A stretch of DNA of 64,000 nucleotides from Diospyros lotus. Taxonomy: Eukaryota > Streptophyta > Magnoliopsida > Ericales > Ebenaceae. The stretch's first letter is position 1; every line of letters begins with the position of its first letter. The notes below the pieces were generated by a model. That model ran no database searches. It saw nothing but the letters and a program-made list of their open reading frames with translations, and was not told the origin of the DNA. Positions 37,001-43,339 of the stretch are shown here, one piece after another. Made by a program: the position numbers and the translations under genes. Where the stretch lies: the NCBI RefSeq assembly GCF_014633365.1, contig NC_068346.1, forward strand, positions 20,233,030-20,297,029, in the 5' to 3' direction.

Positions 37001-40000
37001 AGATAACACAACAGTTAGAGTCTTTGGAGAGTTTACTAACAGATAGAAGATTGCAGGCAAGTTTAGGAACATGGAGTACTGATTGAAGATCAATATTGTC
37101 AGAGAGTTTAATGAGACCTTTACCTGCAATAGGTGAAAGACTACCATCAGCTATTCTTATTTTTTCACTACCAGAACAAGGAATATACGAGTTGAATAGA
37201 TGTGATAAACCAGTCATATGATCAGATGCTCCTAAATCAATGATCCATGGAACAGATTGAAAAGAGCTAGAGAGGGCAAAGGAATTTCTACCTGAATAGG
37301 CCAATGAACAATTGGATGTACCAGGAGATAGATTAGGCTTTAGTAGTCGCAGAAGATAATGAAGTTGATCTTTGGTGAATGGTCCTGCATCAGCTTCATG
37401 GGAGTTTCGGGGAACTCGAAACTGATCTTGAGAATGCTGGGATTGTTAGGTCGAAGTGACTGAAGATGCAGATTCAGTCATGGTGGCGGACAAAAAGTTC
37501 AGGGCAGCAGAAGCAAGGTGGAGTAGTAGCCGGATCTGGACCCGCTAACAGTGACCCATAGATCTGGGTGCCTAGATCTGGGTACCCAAGTGCCCAATCT
37601 CAGCAATAGAAACCAGATCGAACAACACAAACGAACAGCAACAGAGGGCCAGCACGAACAGCACAAACGAAGTAGCACAATCAGATCAAGGACGTCTGAT
37701 TGTGCGAAGCAGTACGAACGAAGCAGCACGAAGGATAAGGGCGGCTCTAGTGTGCGATGCAACACCGACCTTCGCAACCAAGGACAGCGACAGGTGCGAC
37801 CGATGGAAGCCGACCTTCACGAGAGGCTAGGAGGTCGCAACTGTTCCAGAGGTGGGAATCCACTGGAGGACAACGATGACTGTAGATGCGGCAGGGATCG
37901 GGATGGCCAGATCTCAAAGGCGGTGGCCGATGTAAGGGCGGCGACAGCAGCTAGGAGATGCAACAGTGACAAGCGACTGGTGAAGAACGGCGGCACTTCT
38001 TGGGTATAGCAGAGGAATAGAAAAAATTAGGGTTTCACAGTTGAATGGCTATGATTTAATCCTAATTCCTACTCTGATACCATCTAAACAAAGCTGAGAA
38101 ATAATATATTTCTCTATTTCTCTACATTACACTCTAATTCCCCTTTTCTCTTTATAGAGAAAAAGAATAATACAAAAAGAAAATAACAAAAAAGGAAAGA
38201 AGAATATACACAGAATATACATAGCTCCTAACATGTATAAAGAATATTCTATATTCAAAAATACTTCTATTTCTACAAAGACCATACTTGAAATATTTTG
38301 CATCATCAAAACATACTTGAAATATTAATATCAAGAGTAAAATATCACATATAATACACTTTTTGACTTAAATCTCTCCCCCTGGCCCCTCCCCCCTTCT
38401 CTCTCTCTCTCTCTCTCTGCTACGTTGGTTCCTTTCTTCCATCTCTTAATAGAATCCATACACATTAGTGACTGTTATAATTTCCTGCATTCTTTTAACA
38501 CTGCATCCTTGATGTAAGCAAAATTTTACCGTTTTCCCATATCCAAATCCACTGCAAAAGGACTATTTGCACTGCAATGGCCATGCCACAAAAAAATAAA
38601 AAGGCCAGTCGCTGAAATCCAAAAACAAGTCATTTATCCCAGAGTTTTCCAGCCAGAGGGTCATTGACTACCCTGCTGAAGATCAAGTTGAACAAGCGAA
38701 GCCATGGAGATTTTTTCATATCTTTGAGTTTTTACTTCCTGAAACAACAGATGGTGGAGGTAGCTATCTTGGCCTCCAACATGCAGACGTAGCATCTCTT
38801 TCAGCAGCTCAGTAATAAATTTCCCTCCTGGGGAAATTGACACTGGACCCTTTCCTCGGAATGATAACCAATCAAATCTTGACCTCTTGTCCAGGTTATA
38901 GCACACACATCCCATCAACTTGAAGCTTGTGTTCATTGTCCGTGAGGGATGCTTCAGCACATCCTCTTGTGCACAAGCTCCTATTGTTTCAAACAAATAT
39001 CATCTAAAATCTTCTCCTTTCTTCTCCGGCTTAGAACCCTTGGGGACTCTTCTAAATGGAGACTAGGGTTAAGGGTTCCACCAAGCCATTAGTTCTTTCT
39101 TGTCTTTGTAATAAGATAGTCTGATGCCATAATAAGTCAATAAGAATGAGGCACTATAATAAACTATAGGCATTTTCTTAGAAGCAATTATGGCCATGCA
39201 AGTAGTAAGGCGTATGCCCATTTGTCTCATCTGAGGAGTTGAGGAAATGATGCCATTTCTCCTTGCCACTATGACTTGAGCCCTAGCACACTCGATAAAT
39301 CCCCTCAAGCCTTAAAGAAGGGCCTTGTCCTCTTTGGATAAAGCATTCTGGTCCTGACATTATTTCTAAATGGTCTCAAGTACCAACCACTGGCAACTAT
39401 ATGTCTAGACTTTGATCAATATTATAGTTATCTCACCAACCCATCTCATCTTTTGAAGGCAAATAATATTATTTATTCTCCTAGTCCTCACTTTGTAAGC
39501 TTTTTTGTTTTCCAACGTTCCATAAAACAATCTTAAGTTTTCAATCCTAGACTAGCTTATTTACTTCCATATGTTCATAAAAATGAGAGAGACCCCTTGG
39601 GAATTTAACACTTCATCCAGGTGCTGATGCTGATGTAGTTGCCTTAGCTTATGTTCATTGACCCAGGTGATATAACACGTCATTAAGATGGTTACACCCC
39701 AATGGTTTTACTCTTTTTTCGCAGAACTCGTGATATAAGATCTAAAGATTTTTGCACTGGTTGTTGGATAGAGACTGCAACCTTTCTCTTTGGGGCTTGA
39801 GATTGGCTGTGAATGGTAGAAACACCTTCAACACATACTCCACCCAAAACCACTGGCATTTCAATCCTTCCACTCTCTGAGACCACAACCACCATGTATT
39901 CATCCACCCATCAAGTGACAACCGCTCAATTTTCTGTCAACAACTAAGAAACCCACTTTTACTTCTAACCTACCAAGTTTGATTGCAAGTAGTGAACTTG

Positions 40001-41545
40001 CTCAAACCTTCATCAAGATTGGATCATAAACAACCTACAACCAACCTCCAAAACTCTTTTAGCATTTGCCACCAACCACTTCTGCCGTGTGACCTATAAG
40101 ACACTGTTGTTATGCTTGGGTAACAGTGGAGCATGGAAGAGAGGGTAATGGAGGCTAGGTGTTAGCATGGCTGCCTCTAGTTTTGGAGAAAAATGGATAG
40201 GGGCTTCTTGACAGGCCTGCACAATGTTTTGTTGCTTGAGCTTTATTTCTCAATGACAGAAATTATGAATGACTAGGTGATGATGGTCTGCAATGGGATG
40301 GAGTCTGAATGGTGTAGGGTGCAGCAAATATTGGTGTAGCGGGGCTTCAATGAGGTGGCTGTGGGGTAAGTATTGGTGGAGTGGAATGTGGTGTGGTGGT
40401 TCAGGTGATTGTTGTGATCTGTGTTTGTTGGTGGCACATGGGTTTACCACCAATAGTAGTGGATGGACTCTAAGAATGCAGTGGCAGTAGCTGATAATGA
40501 AAGCTGGCACTAACTGGTAGTTTGGTCTTGTGAGTTGTCTAGGGGAGAAGCGCTAACATTTCATCAAGCCTAGTTGGCGTCAGGGAGAAAAGTGTGACAT
40601 TGCGTCAAGGTTCATCAATTTAATTTTCACATGTCACCACTGTCATGAATTCTTTATATTGGACAATATTTGTTCTTGTTTTGCATGTATAATATAGATT
40701 TTGCTGCTGCATTCTATTATTTCTCCAGTTTGAGTCCAGAAATGTAGTAATCCAGCCTCTGGGGTTGGTTTGTGTAGTTATTACCCTAATATGAAGTGCA
40801 TTAATTCTTTTTGTTAAACATTATTCATTCATATTTTACCCAAAATAATAGGAATTTTTCTGCTGTACTCCTTTTTGCACATTTTGAGTGAAGAAATCCC
40901 TCAAAATCCCAGTAGTGCTTAAAACCAAGGAAGCATGCAACTTCTATCGACTACACAAGTAATTCATTTCTGGTCAAGCCAACACAACCTAGATTCACTA
41001 CAATGATGGTGTCATAATCATTTATTGTTGTGTGCGTCAATACATACAGAAGCATATCCGACTTTTTTTTTTTTTCAGGTTGATTCCATCTCAAGCCTGT
41101 TCTGTTTCTAGATTTTATTTTAATAATAAAAGAGGGGTGTAATTTGATTAGAACTATGAATTTCAGTGTGCTATTTTTACTTTTATTCATTCCTGTTCTG
41201 ATGCTGTAGTCAAAGTGATCATCCTTCAACACTGACAAAAGCAACCAAACCTATTTTGTGGGGCTGTGGCCCTTGTAAAACGTATGCTTATCCTAGTGGA
41301 ATTGACTGGCCAAAAAATTTGCCTTGCCAAATGAAGAAAAAGAACAGCCTCTGCTTTCTTCTCATGTATTCATTCCTCCTGTTCTTTACCTTCACAGCTT
41401 ATTCTTTAATTCTGTTTTGAATTAAGGTCCTAATCCTTTATGTGAACTGTTTTTTTTTCTAACTTGTCAACGATACAGCAAGGAACAACTGGAGCAGAAA
41501 TTGTTATATGCTATACATGCTGATGCGGGTTTTGATTTGAGTTGA
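9971..41545 (+). CDS. UPL7: HECT E3 ubiquitin ligase, UPL7-like, 3' part (10 exons)
   Basis: Ten exons (9971-10069, 11051-11118, 14777-14843, 15424-15594, 15676-15765, 17477-17557, 27249-27322, 33230-33301, 33400-33489, 41479-41545) join in frame into 879 nt: 292 residues and a TGA. All introns are GT-AG. The product is the catalytic HECT region: N-lobe from [11 protein letters not shown] and [13 protein letters not shown] through [14 protein letters not shown]-lobe with CSRGPLLGF, and the cysteine of [13 protein letters not shown] that accepts ubiquitin as a thioester from E2. The C terminus [11 protein letters not shown] is the usual HECT end. HECT ligases then pass ubiquitin to substrate lysines. 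The motif pattern fits plant UPL6/UPL7, and in the N-lobe resembles UBE3B more than UBE3C, which favours UPL7. The N-terminal part, where the family has an IQ motif, lies outside the window. No stop or frameshift was found. Introns of 3.7, 9.7, 5.9 and 8.0 kb are filled with TEs. UPL6 remains possible. Confidence 0.88.
10070..11050 (+). other. UPL7-like intron, 981 bp
   Basis: AT-rich spliceosomal intron with donor GTATTG and acceptor TTATTGCAG. No TE was recognised. Confidence 0.8.
11051..11118 (+). CDS. UPL7: UPL7-like exon
   Basis: Encodes [20 protein letters not shown] then KQ. Acceptor TTATTGCAG, donor GTAAGG, ending after two bases of a lysine codon. This is the conserved HECT N-lobe segment. 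Confidence 0.92.
11897..12131. mobile_element. MITE, probably Mutator-derived
   Basis: The two ends form a terminal inverted repeat of about 48 bp. The left end starts GGACCATGCTATAGGTACTC; the reverse complement of the right end starts GGAAAATGCTATTGGTACTC; about 40 of 49 positions agree by eye. The flanks are ATAATTTTT (11888-11896) and ACAATTTTT (12132-12140), a 9-bp target duplication with one mismatch, which fits Mutator-like transposition. It is 235 bp and has no coding capacity. The interior holds two related GGGGTATTTT segments. Confidence 0.75.
12311..12985 (-). mobile_element. Copia 3' end with 3' LTR, antisense
   Basis: On the minus strand, a decayed RNase H end lies at 12985-12622 (matches to [15 protein letters not shown], the [14 protein letters not shown] region and DILTKGLP). 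A polypurine tract follows (complement of ACTCCCCCTC, 12610-12619), then an LTR whose start corresponds to ...TTTTCGACA at 12610. The other LTR end is uncertain; TGTGTGGTAA at 12311 is my best guess. The element is truncated upstream of RNase H at about 12985, where gypsy sequence begins. Confidence 0.75.
12990..14449 (-). mobile_element. Ty3/gypsy 5' end: LTR, PBS and gag, antisense
   Basis: LTR at 14103-14449 (minus strand), PBS complement GGCTCTGATACCA at 14087-14099, then gag in several frames from about 14098 to 13010. Gag pieces include the N-terminal [16 protein letters not shown] coiled coil (about 14020), [20 protein letters not shown] (about 13900), and [20 protein letters not shown] (about 13640), the usual gypsy gag core, followed by the [17 protein letters not shown] linker (about 13215). 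Protease and the rest of pol are missing. The LTR resembles the one at 31016-31186, so both belong to one family. Frameshifts make it non-functional. Confidence 0.82.
14777..14843 (+). CDS. UPL7: UPL7-like exon
   Basis: 67 nt completing a split lysine codon, then [20 protein letters not shown] and LK. Acceptor TTGTACAG, donor GTGATC. Confidence 0.92.
14844..15423 (+). other. UPL7-like intron, 580 bp, with a C/CA-rich tract
   Basis: Spliceosomal intron (acceptor GACGTGCAG). A long low-complexity tract of C with short CA runs lies at 15206-15238. No TE was recognised. Confidence 0.75.
15424..15594 (+). CDS. UPL7: UPL7-like exon (HECT N-lobe/linker)
   Basis: 57 codons from [20 protein letters not shown] through [20 protein letters not shown] to NHRLNFQ. 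Acceptor GACGTGCAG, donor GTATCG; phase 0. Confidence 0.93.
15676..15765 (+). CDS. UPL7: UPL7-like exon
   Basis: 30 codons, [20 protein letters not shown] then [10 protein letters not shown]. The preceding intron is only 81 bp (15595-15675). Acceptor TTTTCAG, donor GTATCC. Confidence 0.93.
16530..16954 (+). mobile_element. Copia 3' tail with LTR, sense
   Basis: Decayed RNase H end ([14 protein letters not shown] about 16585, then [20 protein letters not shown] about 16695), stop, polypurine tract GAGGGGGAG (16762-16770), and an LTR TGTTAAGATATT...TTTTTACA at 16771-16954. The rest of the element is missing. It lies in the 1.7-kb intron 15766-17476. A second diverged copy of the GAGATTGGCTG segment at about 16484 suggests a local duplication. 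Confidence 0.78.
17477..17557 (+). CDS. UPL7: UPL7-like exon
   Basis: 27 codons, [20 protein letters not shown] then YAGGYHS, phase 0. Acceptor CTTTTCCAG, donor GTATGT. It is followed by a 9.7-kb intron composed largely of TEs. Confidence 0.93.
17558..17980 (+). other. Start of the 9.7-kb UPL7-like intron, no TE seen
   Basis: Intron sequence with a poly-C run at 17607-17616. A short segment may be decayed TE, but nothing was recognised with confidence. Confidence 0.5.
17981..18131 (-). repeat. 3' LTR of the antisense Copia
   Basis: 151 bp, TGTGAGAATT...ACTCAACA on the + strand, directly beside the complement of a polypurine tract. It contains a TA/GA-rich microsatellite at 17992-18013. No second copy was found. 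Confidence 0.75.
17981..22371 (-). mobile_element. Copia element, antisense, missing its 5' LTR
   Basis: Read leftward from 22371: leader, gag from about 22060 ([32 protein letters not shown]), protease [12 protein letters not shown] (about 21285), GAG-pre-integrase [10 protein letters not shown] (about 20910), integrase (HFDVWGPN about 20730, then a decayed core to about 20140), RT with YVDDIVI (about 19076-19098), and RNase H ([17 protein letters not shown] about 18560; [17 protein letters not shown] about 18300). A polypurine tract (complement of CTCCCTCTC, 18132-18140) and the 3' LTR (17981-18131) follow. Domain order and size are nearly complete, but there are many stops and frameshifts. 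No matching 5' LTR or PBS is found at the right end, where a different LTR starts at about 22372. Confidence 0.88.
22372..22791 (+). repeat. Left LTR of the small LTR element
   Basis: Starts TGCCGACAGTTC, which is diverged from the right LTR start TGTCACGACC; the first 30 or so bases align poorly, the rest well. It ends TGTCTTGACA just before the PBS. Confidence 0.72.
22951..23406 (+). CDS. Gag-like N-terminal coiled-coil protein of the non-autonomous element
   Basis: 151 codons from ATG 22951, inside the small LTR element. Residues 10-70 have the heptad-like pattern [20 protein letters not shown] ... [20 protein letters not shown], as in N-terminal gag coiled coils of plant gypsy elements. 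The later part is acidic and low in conserved features. No zinc knuckle, protease or RT follows; beyond the stop at 23404-23406 the frame continues with further stops (for example after [11 protein letters not shown]). It is probably a leftover gag start with no independent function, used if at all only for packaging. Confidence 0.5.
   Translation: MTNEMEEETHTKHMEVRLDAMELGLRQIQVEMGRCREENMATRDAVQSLEKTFEKGFANINQKLDDLLDLISIKFQISIPADLYSRSTIEPIPTEVGILPKTFDLQEVDELLTIDQAIQDAKKGIVVSEQVNGTSLEEKSVEDEPWVYASK
23733..24158 (+). repeat. Right LTR of the small LTR element
   Basis: Starts TGTCACGACCAACTTG after a purine-rich tract and ends near GGGTCCTAACAACA. It is closely similar to 22400-22791 but has a small deletion near its end. 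Confidence 0.75.
25504..26135 (+). mobile_element. hAT-type non-autonomous element, copy 1
   Basis: The ends are CAGTGTTCTAAAAATCGG and the complement of TTTGAGAACACTA, giving an inverted repeat that starts CAGTG/TAGTG as in hAT elements. The 8-bp flanks are ATTGTGTC (25496-25503) and ATTATGTC (26136-26143), one mismatch. Inside: GC-rich, G+C-palindromic ends with GGCGG and CTAGGCG motifs, a CT-rich segment, and a TA-rich block (25950-26060). There is no transposase. It interrupts the gag of an antisense Copia; gag similarity resumes on both sides. The same family occurs inverted at 33637-34371. Confidence 0.83.
26533..26806 (-). repeat. 5' LTR of the antisense Copia half-element
   Basis: 274 bp, TGTCAAAAAGTGG...GTTTCTAACA on the + strand, directly adjoining the PBS complement. 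No partner LTR was seen. Confidence 0.8.
26807..27248 (+). other. Intron tail before the next UPL7-like exon
   Basis: AT-rich intron sequence with no recognised element, ending in the acceptor TTTTCTACAG. Confidence 0.6.
27249..27322 (+). CDS. UPL7: UPL7-like exon
   Basis: 74 nt, [20 protein letters not shown] then MKLLK with the last codon split. Acceptor TTCTACAG, donor GTGAGT. Confidence 0.93.
27570..27905 (-). mobile_element. Copia gag-protease fragment, antisense
   Basis: Minus-strand reading gives a gag tail ([20 protein letters not shown]) leading to the protease motif [16 protein letters not shown] (about 27770-27725), where the catalytic DSG is altered to DFT. Only this short piece of the element is present. 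Confidence 0.65.
28108..28525 (-). mobile_element. Copia 3' LTR and RNase H tail, antisense
   Basis: LTR 28108-28349 (TGTAATGAAAC...GCTTCAACA), complement of a polypurine tract TTCCCCCTC at 28350-28358, then a decayed RNase H end up to about 28525 (match to the [20 protein letters not shown] type of tail). The remainder of the element is absent. Confidence 0.72.
28540..29078 (+). mobile_element. Ty3/gypsy RNase H and integrase N-terminus, sense
   Basis: The reading frame from ATG 28563 encodes the RNase H part of a gypsy pol ([20 protein letters not shown], then [16 protein letters not shown]). A second frame from 28861 continues into the integrase zinc-binding region ([20 protein letters not shown]). 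It stops at 29078, exactly where minus-strand gag-protease sequence of a gypsy element begins. RT upstream and the integrase core are absent. Confidence 0.85.
29076..29894 (-). CDS. Gypsy gag-protease open frame (retrotransposon)
   Basis: 272 codons with no internal stop: gag C-terminus (residues 1-60), zinc knuckle near residue 80 with one ligand lost (GHQW), an acidic linker (residues 105-130), and a retropepsin domain with DSG near residue 150 and the LGVDWM motif near residue 225. Family proteases mature the Gag-Pol polyprotein. The open frame ends at the junction with sense-strand gypsy sequence, so RT is not attached. It is a fragment of a dead element, not a host gene. Confidence 0.75.
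   Translation of the reverse strand: MMQPATMTQAAEKARLQELALEAIFKKHKVLLKESPSTSQLLRGNSQAIAVGSNQGTPKVYTNLSVVKNPTIEKRRQLGLCYKCGDRYNPGHQWKRQLLNMVGSDEEKGVKGVVEEIENAQEEMQGDEGGEISFHALKGGPTGKRRLMVLIDSGNTHGFLNEAIAKDLKCRLTNTTPLSTTLANQNKTYNNYECVNFKWLMQRQEFTTDLRILELGGCDIVLGVDWMRTVSPLAFDFDKLEVMVEIGGRKLMQGHPSTKAITYLFILGQKNN
29079..31186 (-). mobile_element. Ty3/gypsy 5' part: LTR, PBS, gag, protease, antisense
   Basis: LTR 31016-31186 (TGTCAAGTCC...GTCGTGACA), PBS complement GGCTCTGATACCA at 31000-31012, gag from about 30960 to 29900 in broken frames ([15 protein letters not shown] about 30310), then one open stretch 29894-29076. That stretch has the linker [14 protein letters not shown], a zinc knuckle [14 protein letters not shown] in which the last cysteine is replaced by tryptophan, and the aspartic protease motif [14 protein letters not shown]. 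It ends with the typical [16 protein letters not shown] onwards is absent. It is the same family as 12990-14449, with a shorter LTR (171 against 347 bp). Confidence 0.85.
31187..32600. repeat. Three diverged direct copies of a 200-350 bp unit
   Basis: Related segments start at about 31191, 32114 and 32465. Each begins with an ACTCCAAGAAA/ACTCCTGCAAG stretch, then a GAACT(C/G)TAC region, a T-rich block with CTTTTTC, a CAT(G/A)...GGATCAAG motif, and in the first two AGCTT(T/A)..CTGT. The interval 31400-32110 between copies 1 and 2 contains AT-rich sequence resembling an antisense LTR. No protein was recognised. Confidence 0.5.
32601..33229 (+). other. Intron tail, no recognised feature
   Basis: AT-rich intron sequence with a poly-T tract at 33019-33032 and a short direct repeat (AAGGCAATACACTAAAACTA and AAGACATCGCATTAAAACTA, about 32865 and 32920). 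Confidence 0.5.
33230..33301 (+). CDS. UPL7: UPL7-like exon (HECT C-lobe)
   Basis: 72 nt, [20 protein letters not shown] then FCIQ and a split arginine. Acceptor TTCTGTCAG, donor GTATGT. Confidence 0.94.
33400..33489 (+). CDS. UPL7: UPL7-like exon carrying the catalytic cysteine
   Basis: 90 nt, [20 protein letters not shown] then NLLKLPPYR. The cysteine in [11 protein letters not shown] is the position that forms the ubiquitin thioester in HECT ligases. The preceding intron is 98 bp (33302-33399). Acceptor TCTCTTAG, donor GTTTCT. Confidence 0.94.
33637..34371 (-). mobile_element. hAT-type non-autonomous element, copy 2 (inverted)
   Basis: The ends are CAGCATTCTAAAATG and the complement of CACGTTTTAGAACGTTG; the flanking 8-mers are a perfect ATAATGAT duplication (33629-33636 and 34372-34379). 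It is 735 bp with no transposase. The interior matches copy 1 in reverse: CCTAGGCG-rich ends, a CT-rich segment, and a TA-rich block (33900-34030) that includes a TATA/CACA microsatellite. It lies in the 8-kb intron just downstream of the catalytic-cysteine exon. Confidence 0.87.
34380..34909. other. Intron sequence, no recognised feature
   Basis: Mixed-composition sequence that ends where a gypsy LTR begins. It may contain decayed TE, but no domain could be assigned. Confidence 0.4.
34910..35745 (+). mobile_element. Ty3/gypsy 5' LTR, PBS and gag start, sense
   Basis: LTR 34910-35312 (TGTCAGGACCC...GGCCCTGACA, with inverted TGTCAGG ends), three spacer bases, PBS TGGTATCAGAGG from 35316, a leader, and a gag start at ATG 35659 ([17 protein letters not shown]). 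The element is cut at about 35745 by an antisense Copia LTR. A TATA-like GGCTATATAATAG lies at about 35118. Confidence 0.82.
35750..38083 (-). mobile_element. Chimeric, internally deleted Copia element, antisense
   Basis: Left side: 3' LTR 35750-36067 (TGTTGGTTCTG...AACTCCAACA) and the complement of a polypurine tract (36068-36076). RNase H follows to about 36650 ([63 protein letters not shown]). It joins directly to the start of integrase ([39 protein letters not shown], 36655-36917), protease [14 protein letters not shown] (about 37245), and gag start [11 protein letters not shown] (about 37480). A leader and the PBS complement ACTCTGATACCA (38073-38084) follow. Most of integrase and all RT are deleted. 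The sequence beyond the PBS (38085 on) does not resemble the left LTR, so the two ends may come from different elements. Confidence 0.82.
38085..38400 (-). repeat. Probable 5' LTR of an antisense Copia (ends uncertain)
   Basis: It starts next to the PBS complement at 38073-38084 and is AT-rich with a minus-strand TATA-like TCTCTATAAAGAG (about 38150). The outer end could not be fixed; a (CT)n tract at 38400-38420 lies beyond it. No partner LTR was found. Confidence 0.4.
38661..39308 (-). pseudogene. Antisense protein-coding fragment of unknown family
   Basis: Two minus-strand open stretches in order: 39308-39069 ([20 protein letters not shown] ... [20 protein letters not shown] ... [10 protein letters not shown]) and 38996-38661 ([20 protein letters not shown] ... 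[20 protein letters not shown] ... [13 protein letters not shown]). Composition and conserved-looking Trp/Cys/His patterns are like a real protein rather than a chance frame, and no retrotransposon motif is present. The gap between them (38997-39068) could be a small intron or a decayed stretch. I do not recognise the family. It lies antisense in the last intron of the UPL7-like gene and may be a captured gene fragment or a pseudogene. Confidence 0.45.
39309..41478. other. Remainder of the last UPL7-like intron
   Basis: No confident feature. A minus-strand open stretch at 39907-39692 ([20 protein letters not shown]) could be decayed TE coding sequence. 40250-40500 is repetitive in GTGG/TGCAG words. 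A poly-T tract lies at 41064-41076. The intron ends in the acceptor CGATACAG. Confidence 0.4.
41479..41545 (+). CDS. UPL7: UPL7-like last exon
   Basis: 67 nt completing a split serine codon, then [21 protein letters not shown] and TGA (41543-41545). Acceptor CGATACAG. The GF.LS end is the normal C terminus of HECT ligases. Confidence 0.94.
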
Positions 41546-42120
41546 TAGAGAGCTTGTCCTATGCTGCTATACATGTCAAGCACGAGTTTCATCAGATAGG
41601 GTGGGAAAAAATTCAGTGCCGGAACAGAGAAACTGCTGTGTCTGACAGTATGGGAATAGCAGTTGTGCATTGGGAAGTACTGTCCAGGACCATCCAAATT
41701 GAGGGCAACAGAAGAAGATTGTAGGCACAAAGGAACAGAAAAAGTGCACAGAAACATGTAGATAAGACGCGTAAGAAAGCTAGCCATTGCTGAACTGAAC
41801 ATGTACATAAATTGGTTCTATCTTCAATTTATATCATATTTCTGTACGTAGCTCCATGTACATAGACATGCAGGACCAACCTCTTCCGGATGAAGTATTG
41901 CATGCCTCGGATAATGTTATGGGTAAAGCTGCTTCGTCTTGTAGGGGATGCTTGGGCAGAGCTTTTAATTTATGTAAATGATCATAGCCATTTGCAGATT
42001 CTCTTTTACCAAATTAGGACCGGTCTGTCATCATATCTAGCTCTAATTGTCAGTGTTTGTAAATGTTCAATGGATGCATGCCTGTTTCTTATTATCATTT
42101 TTATATAAAGGAAAAATAAA
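41546..42120 (+). other. Probable 3' UTR and downstream region of the UPL7-like gene
   Basis: No coding sequence. A candidate polyadenylation signal AATAAA lies at 42115-42120, after a T-rich segment. The actual cleavage site cannot be set from sequence alone. Confidence 0.45.
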
Positions 42121-42296
42121 CCGTGAACCTTTTGAGGTTTGGTGTTGGTGAACGGGCAGTCCGGTAGCGGTGTTTCAGAGGGTATTGCCCACCATTACTG
42201 CTAGATAGACGTGAGATGTGGGATAGACTAAACAGATAAAGCTAACGTAAGCCCAATAACTGATGACCTCGCTAAAATGCCCGTAGTTTGGTTTAA

Positions 42297-42877
42297 GGAT
42301 AATGTTATTTGTACATATAGGGTTTTACAGGTAACTTGAAAAGATTATTTTGCCCTTTTCTTCTGGCGTCTCCTCCCCCTCTAGCACTACCTCTCACAGC
42401 CTTCTTCTCGTCGTTGCCTCACCCTCGCCCTCGCCCTTGTCACTCGTTGCCCGTTGTATCCTCACATGCTTAATGGTCAATACCTTGCCTCTCGCTTGGC
42501 TGATCGTCGTCCCGAGAGGCGAGATGGCCAGGTGAGGATGCAGCAGGCGATGAGGGAGAAGTAGGCGGTCGATTAGGTAAGGATATAGGTGTAGGCGACG
42601 GGCGGTGGACGTCGAGCGACTAGTGCAAGGCAGCGGCAACAGTGGGTGGCGAGGACTAGGCAACAGGAAGGCGACGAGGTGAAGGCATTGACAACAGGAA
42701 GGCTGTGAGAGACAATGTTGAAGGGGAAAAGGAAGAGAGGTATGATTACTGGAGAGGAAAAGTGAGAAAGAGAGGAAAGAAGAGAATATTGTGAATTTAT
42801 CGTGATAAATTCTTAATTTCTCGTAAGAACATCTATAAATTCCTCTGTAAAACTCTCCTTGTATAAATAGCATGACC
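42297..42877. mobile_element. Candidate MITE with imperfect terminal inverted repeats
   Basis: The left end GGATAATGTTATTTGTACAT followed by GGGTTTTACAGG pairs with the reverse complement of the right end, GGTCATGCTATTTATACAAG then GAGTTTTACAGAG. The interior is GC-richer and CT/GA-rich with no protein. No clear target duplication was found. Confidence 0.5.
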
Positions 42878-42879
42878 AT

Positions 42880-42941
42880 TTATTGTTTAAGATAGATGAA
42901 CAACATAAGGGTCATTGTTTAAGATAGATGAACAACATAAG
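42880..42941. repeat. Tandem duplication, 32-bp period
   Basis: ATTGTTTAAGATAGATGAAC and the following AACATAAG occur twice, at 42882 and 42914, just outside the right end of the candidate MITE. Confidence 0.85.
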
Positions 42942-43339
42942 AGAAAGAATGGCGATGGTGGTCAAAATAGTAGAATTGATTATTTGATTTCTAATTTTGG
43001 CTTGTCTTTCATCATCATCCATTATTTTTCTCACCAGTTATGATAGGGTGCCAAATAATGATAGTAGTAACAAAGTTGACATGTGGGGAAGCCTGTAACA
43101 ACCATGATAGTCAGAAATAGGTTTTTGGACCCTAGATGTGGCAAGAAGATAAGATTGAAAGACGAAGGAACGGGATATGATAGAAAAGAGGGAGAGAGAA
43201 TAAATGCTTGAAAAGTAAGGGTAATTATTGTAATCTGTTAACGATAACGATAACTGAGTTGAGAAGGGTAATTTTTTAAAATACATGGGTGGTCAGTGCA
43301 TTTTCGTCAAACCTCATGGATGAGGTGAAATTTATCTAA
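42942..43339. other. Intergenic sequence, partly TE-like
   Basis: No coding feature. The CAAACCTCATGGATGAGG stretch at about 43309 is weakly inverted relative to CTTTTGAGGTTTGG at about 42128, so 42121-43326 could be the remains of a larger inverted-repeat element enclosing the MITE. Confidence 0.3.

Noticed and set aside
37551..38009. 152-codon + strand open frame
   Set aside because: It is antisense to the leader of the Copia element, has a biased RNQ-rich composition and no domain.
42394..42879. 161-codon minus-strand open frame
   Set aside because: It lies within the candidate MITE; its low-complexity His/Leu/Pro composition comes from CT-rich sequence.
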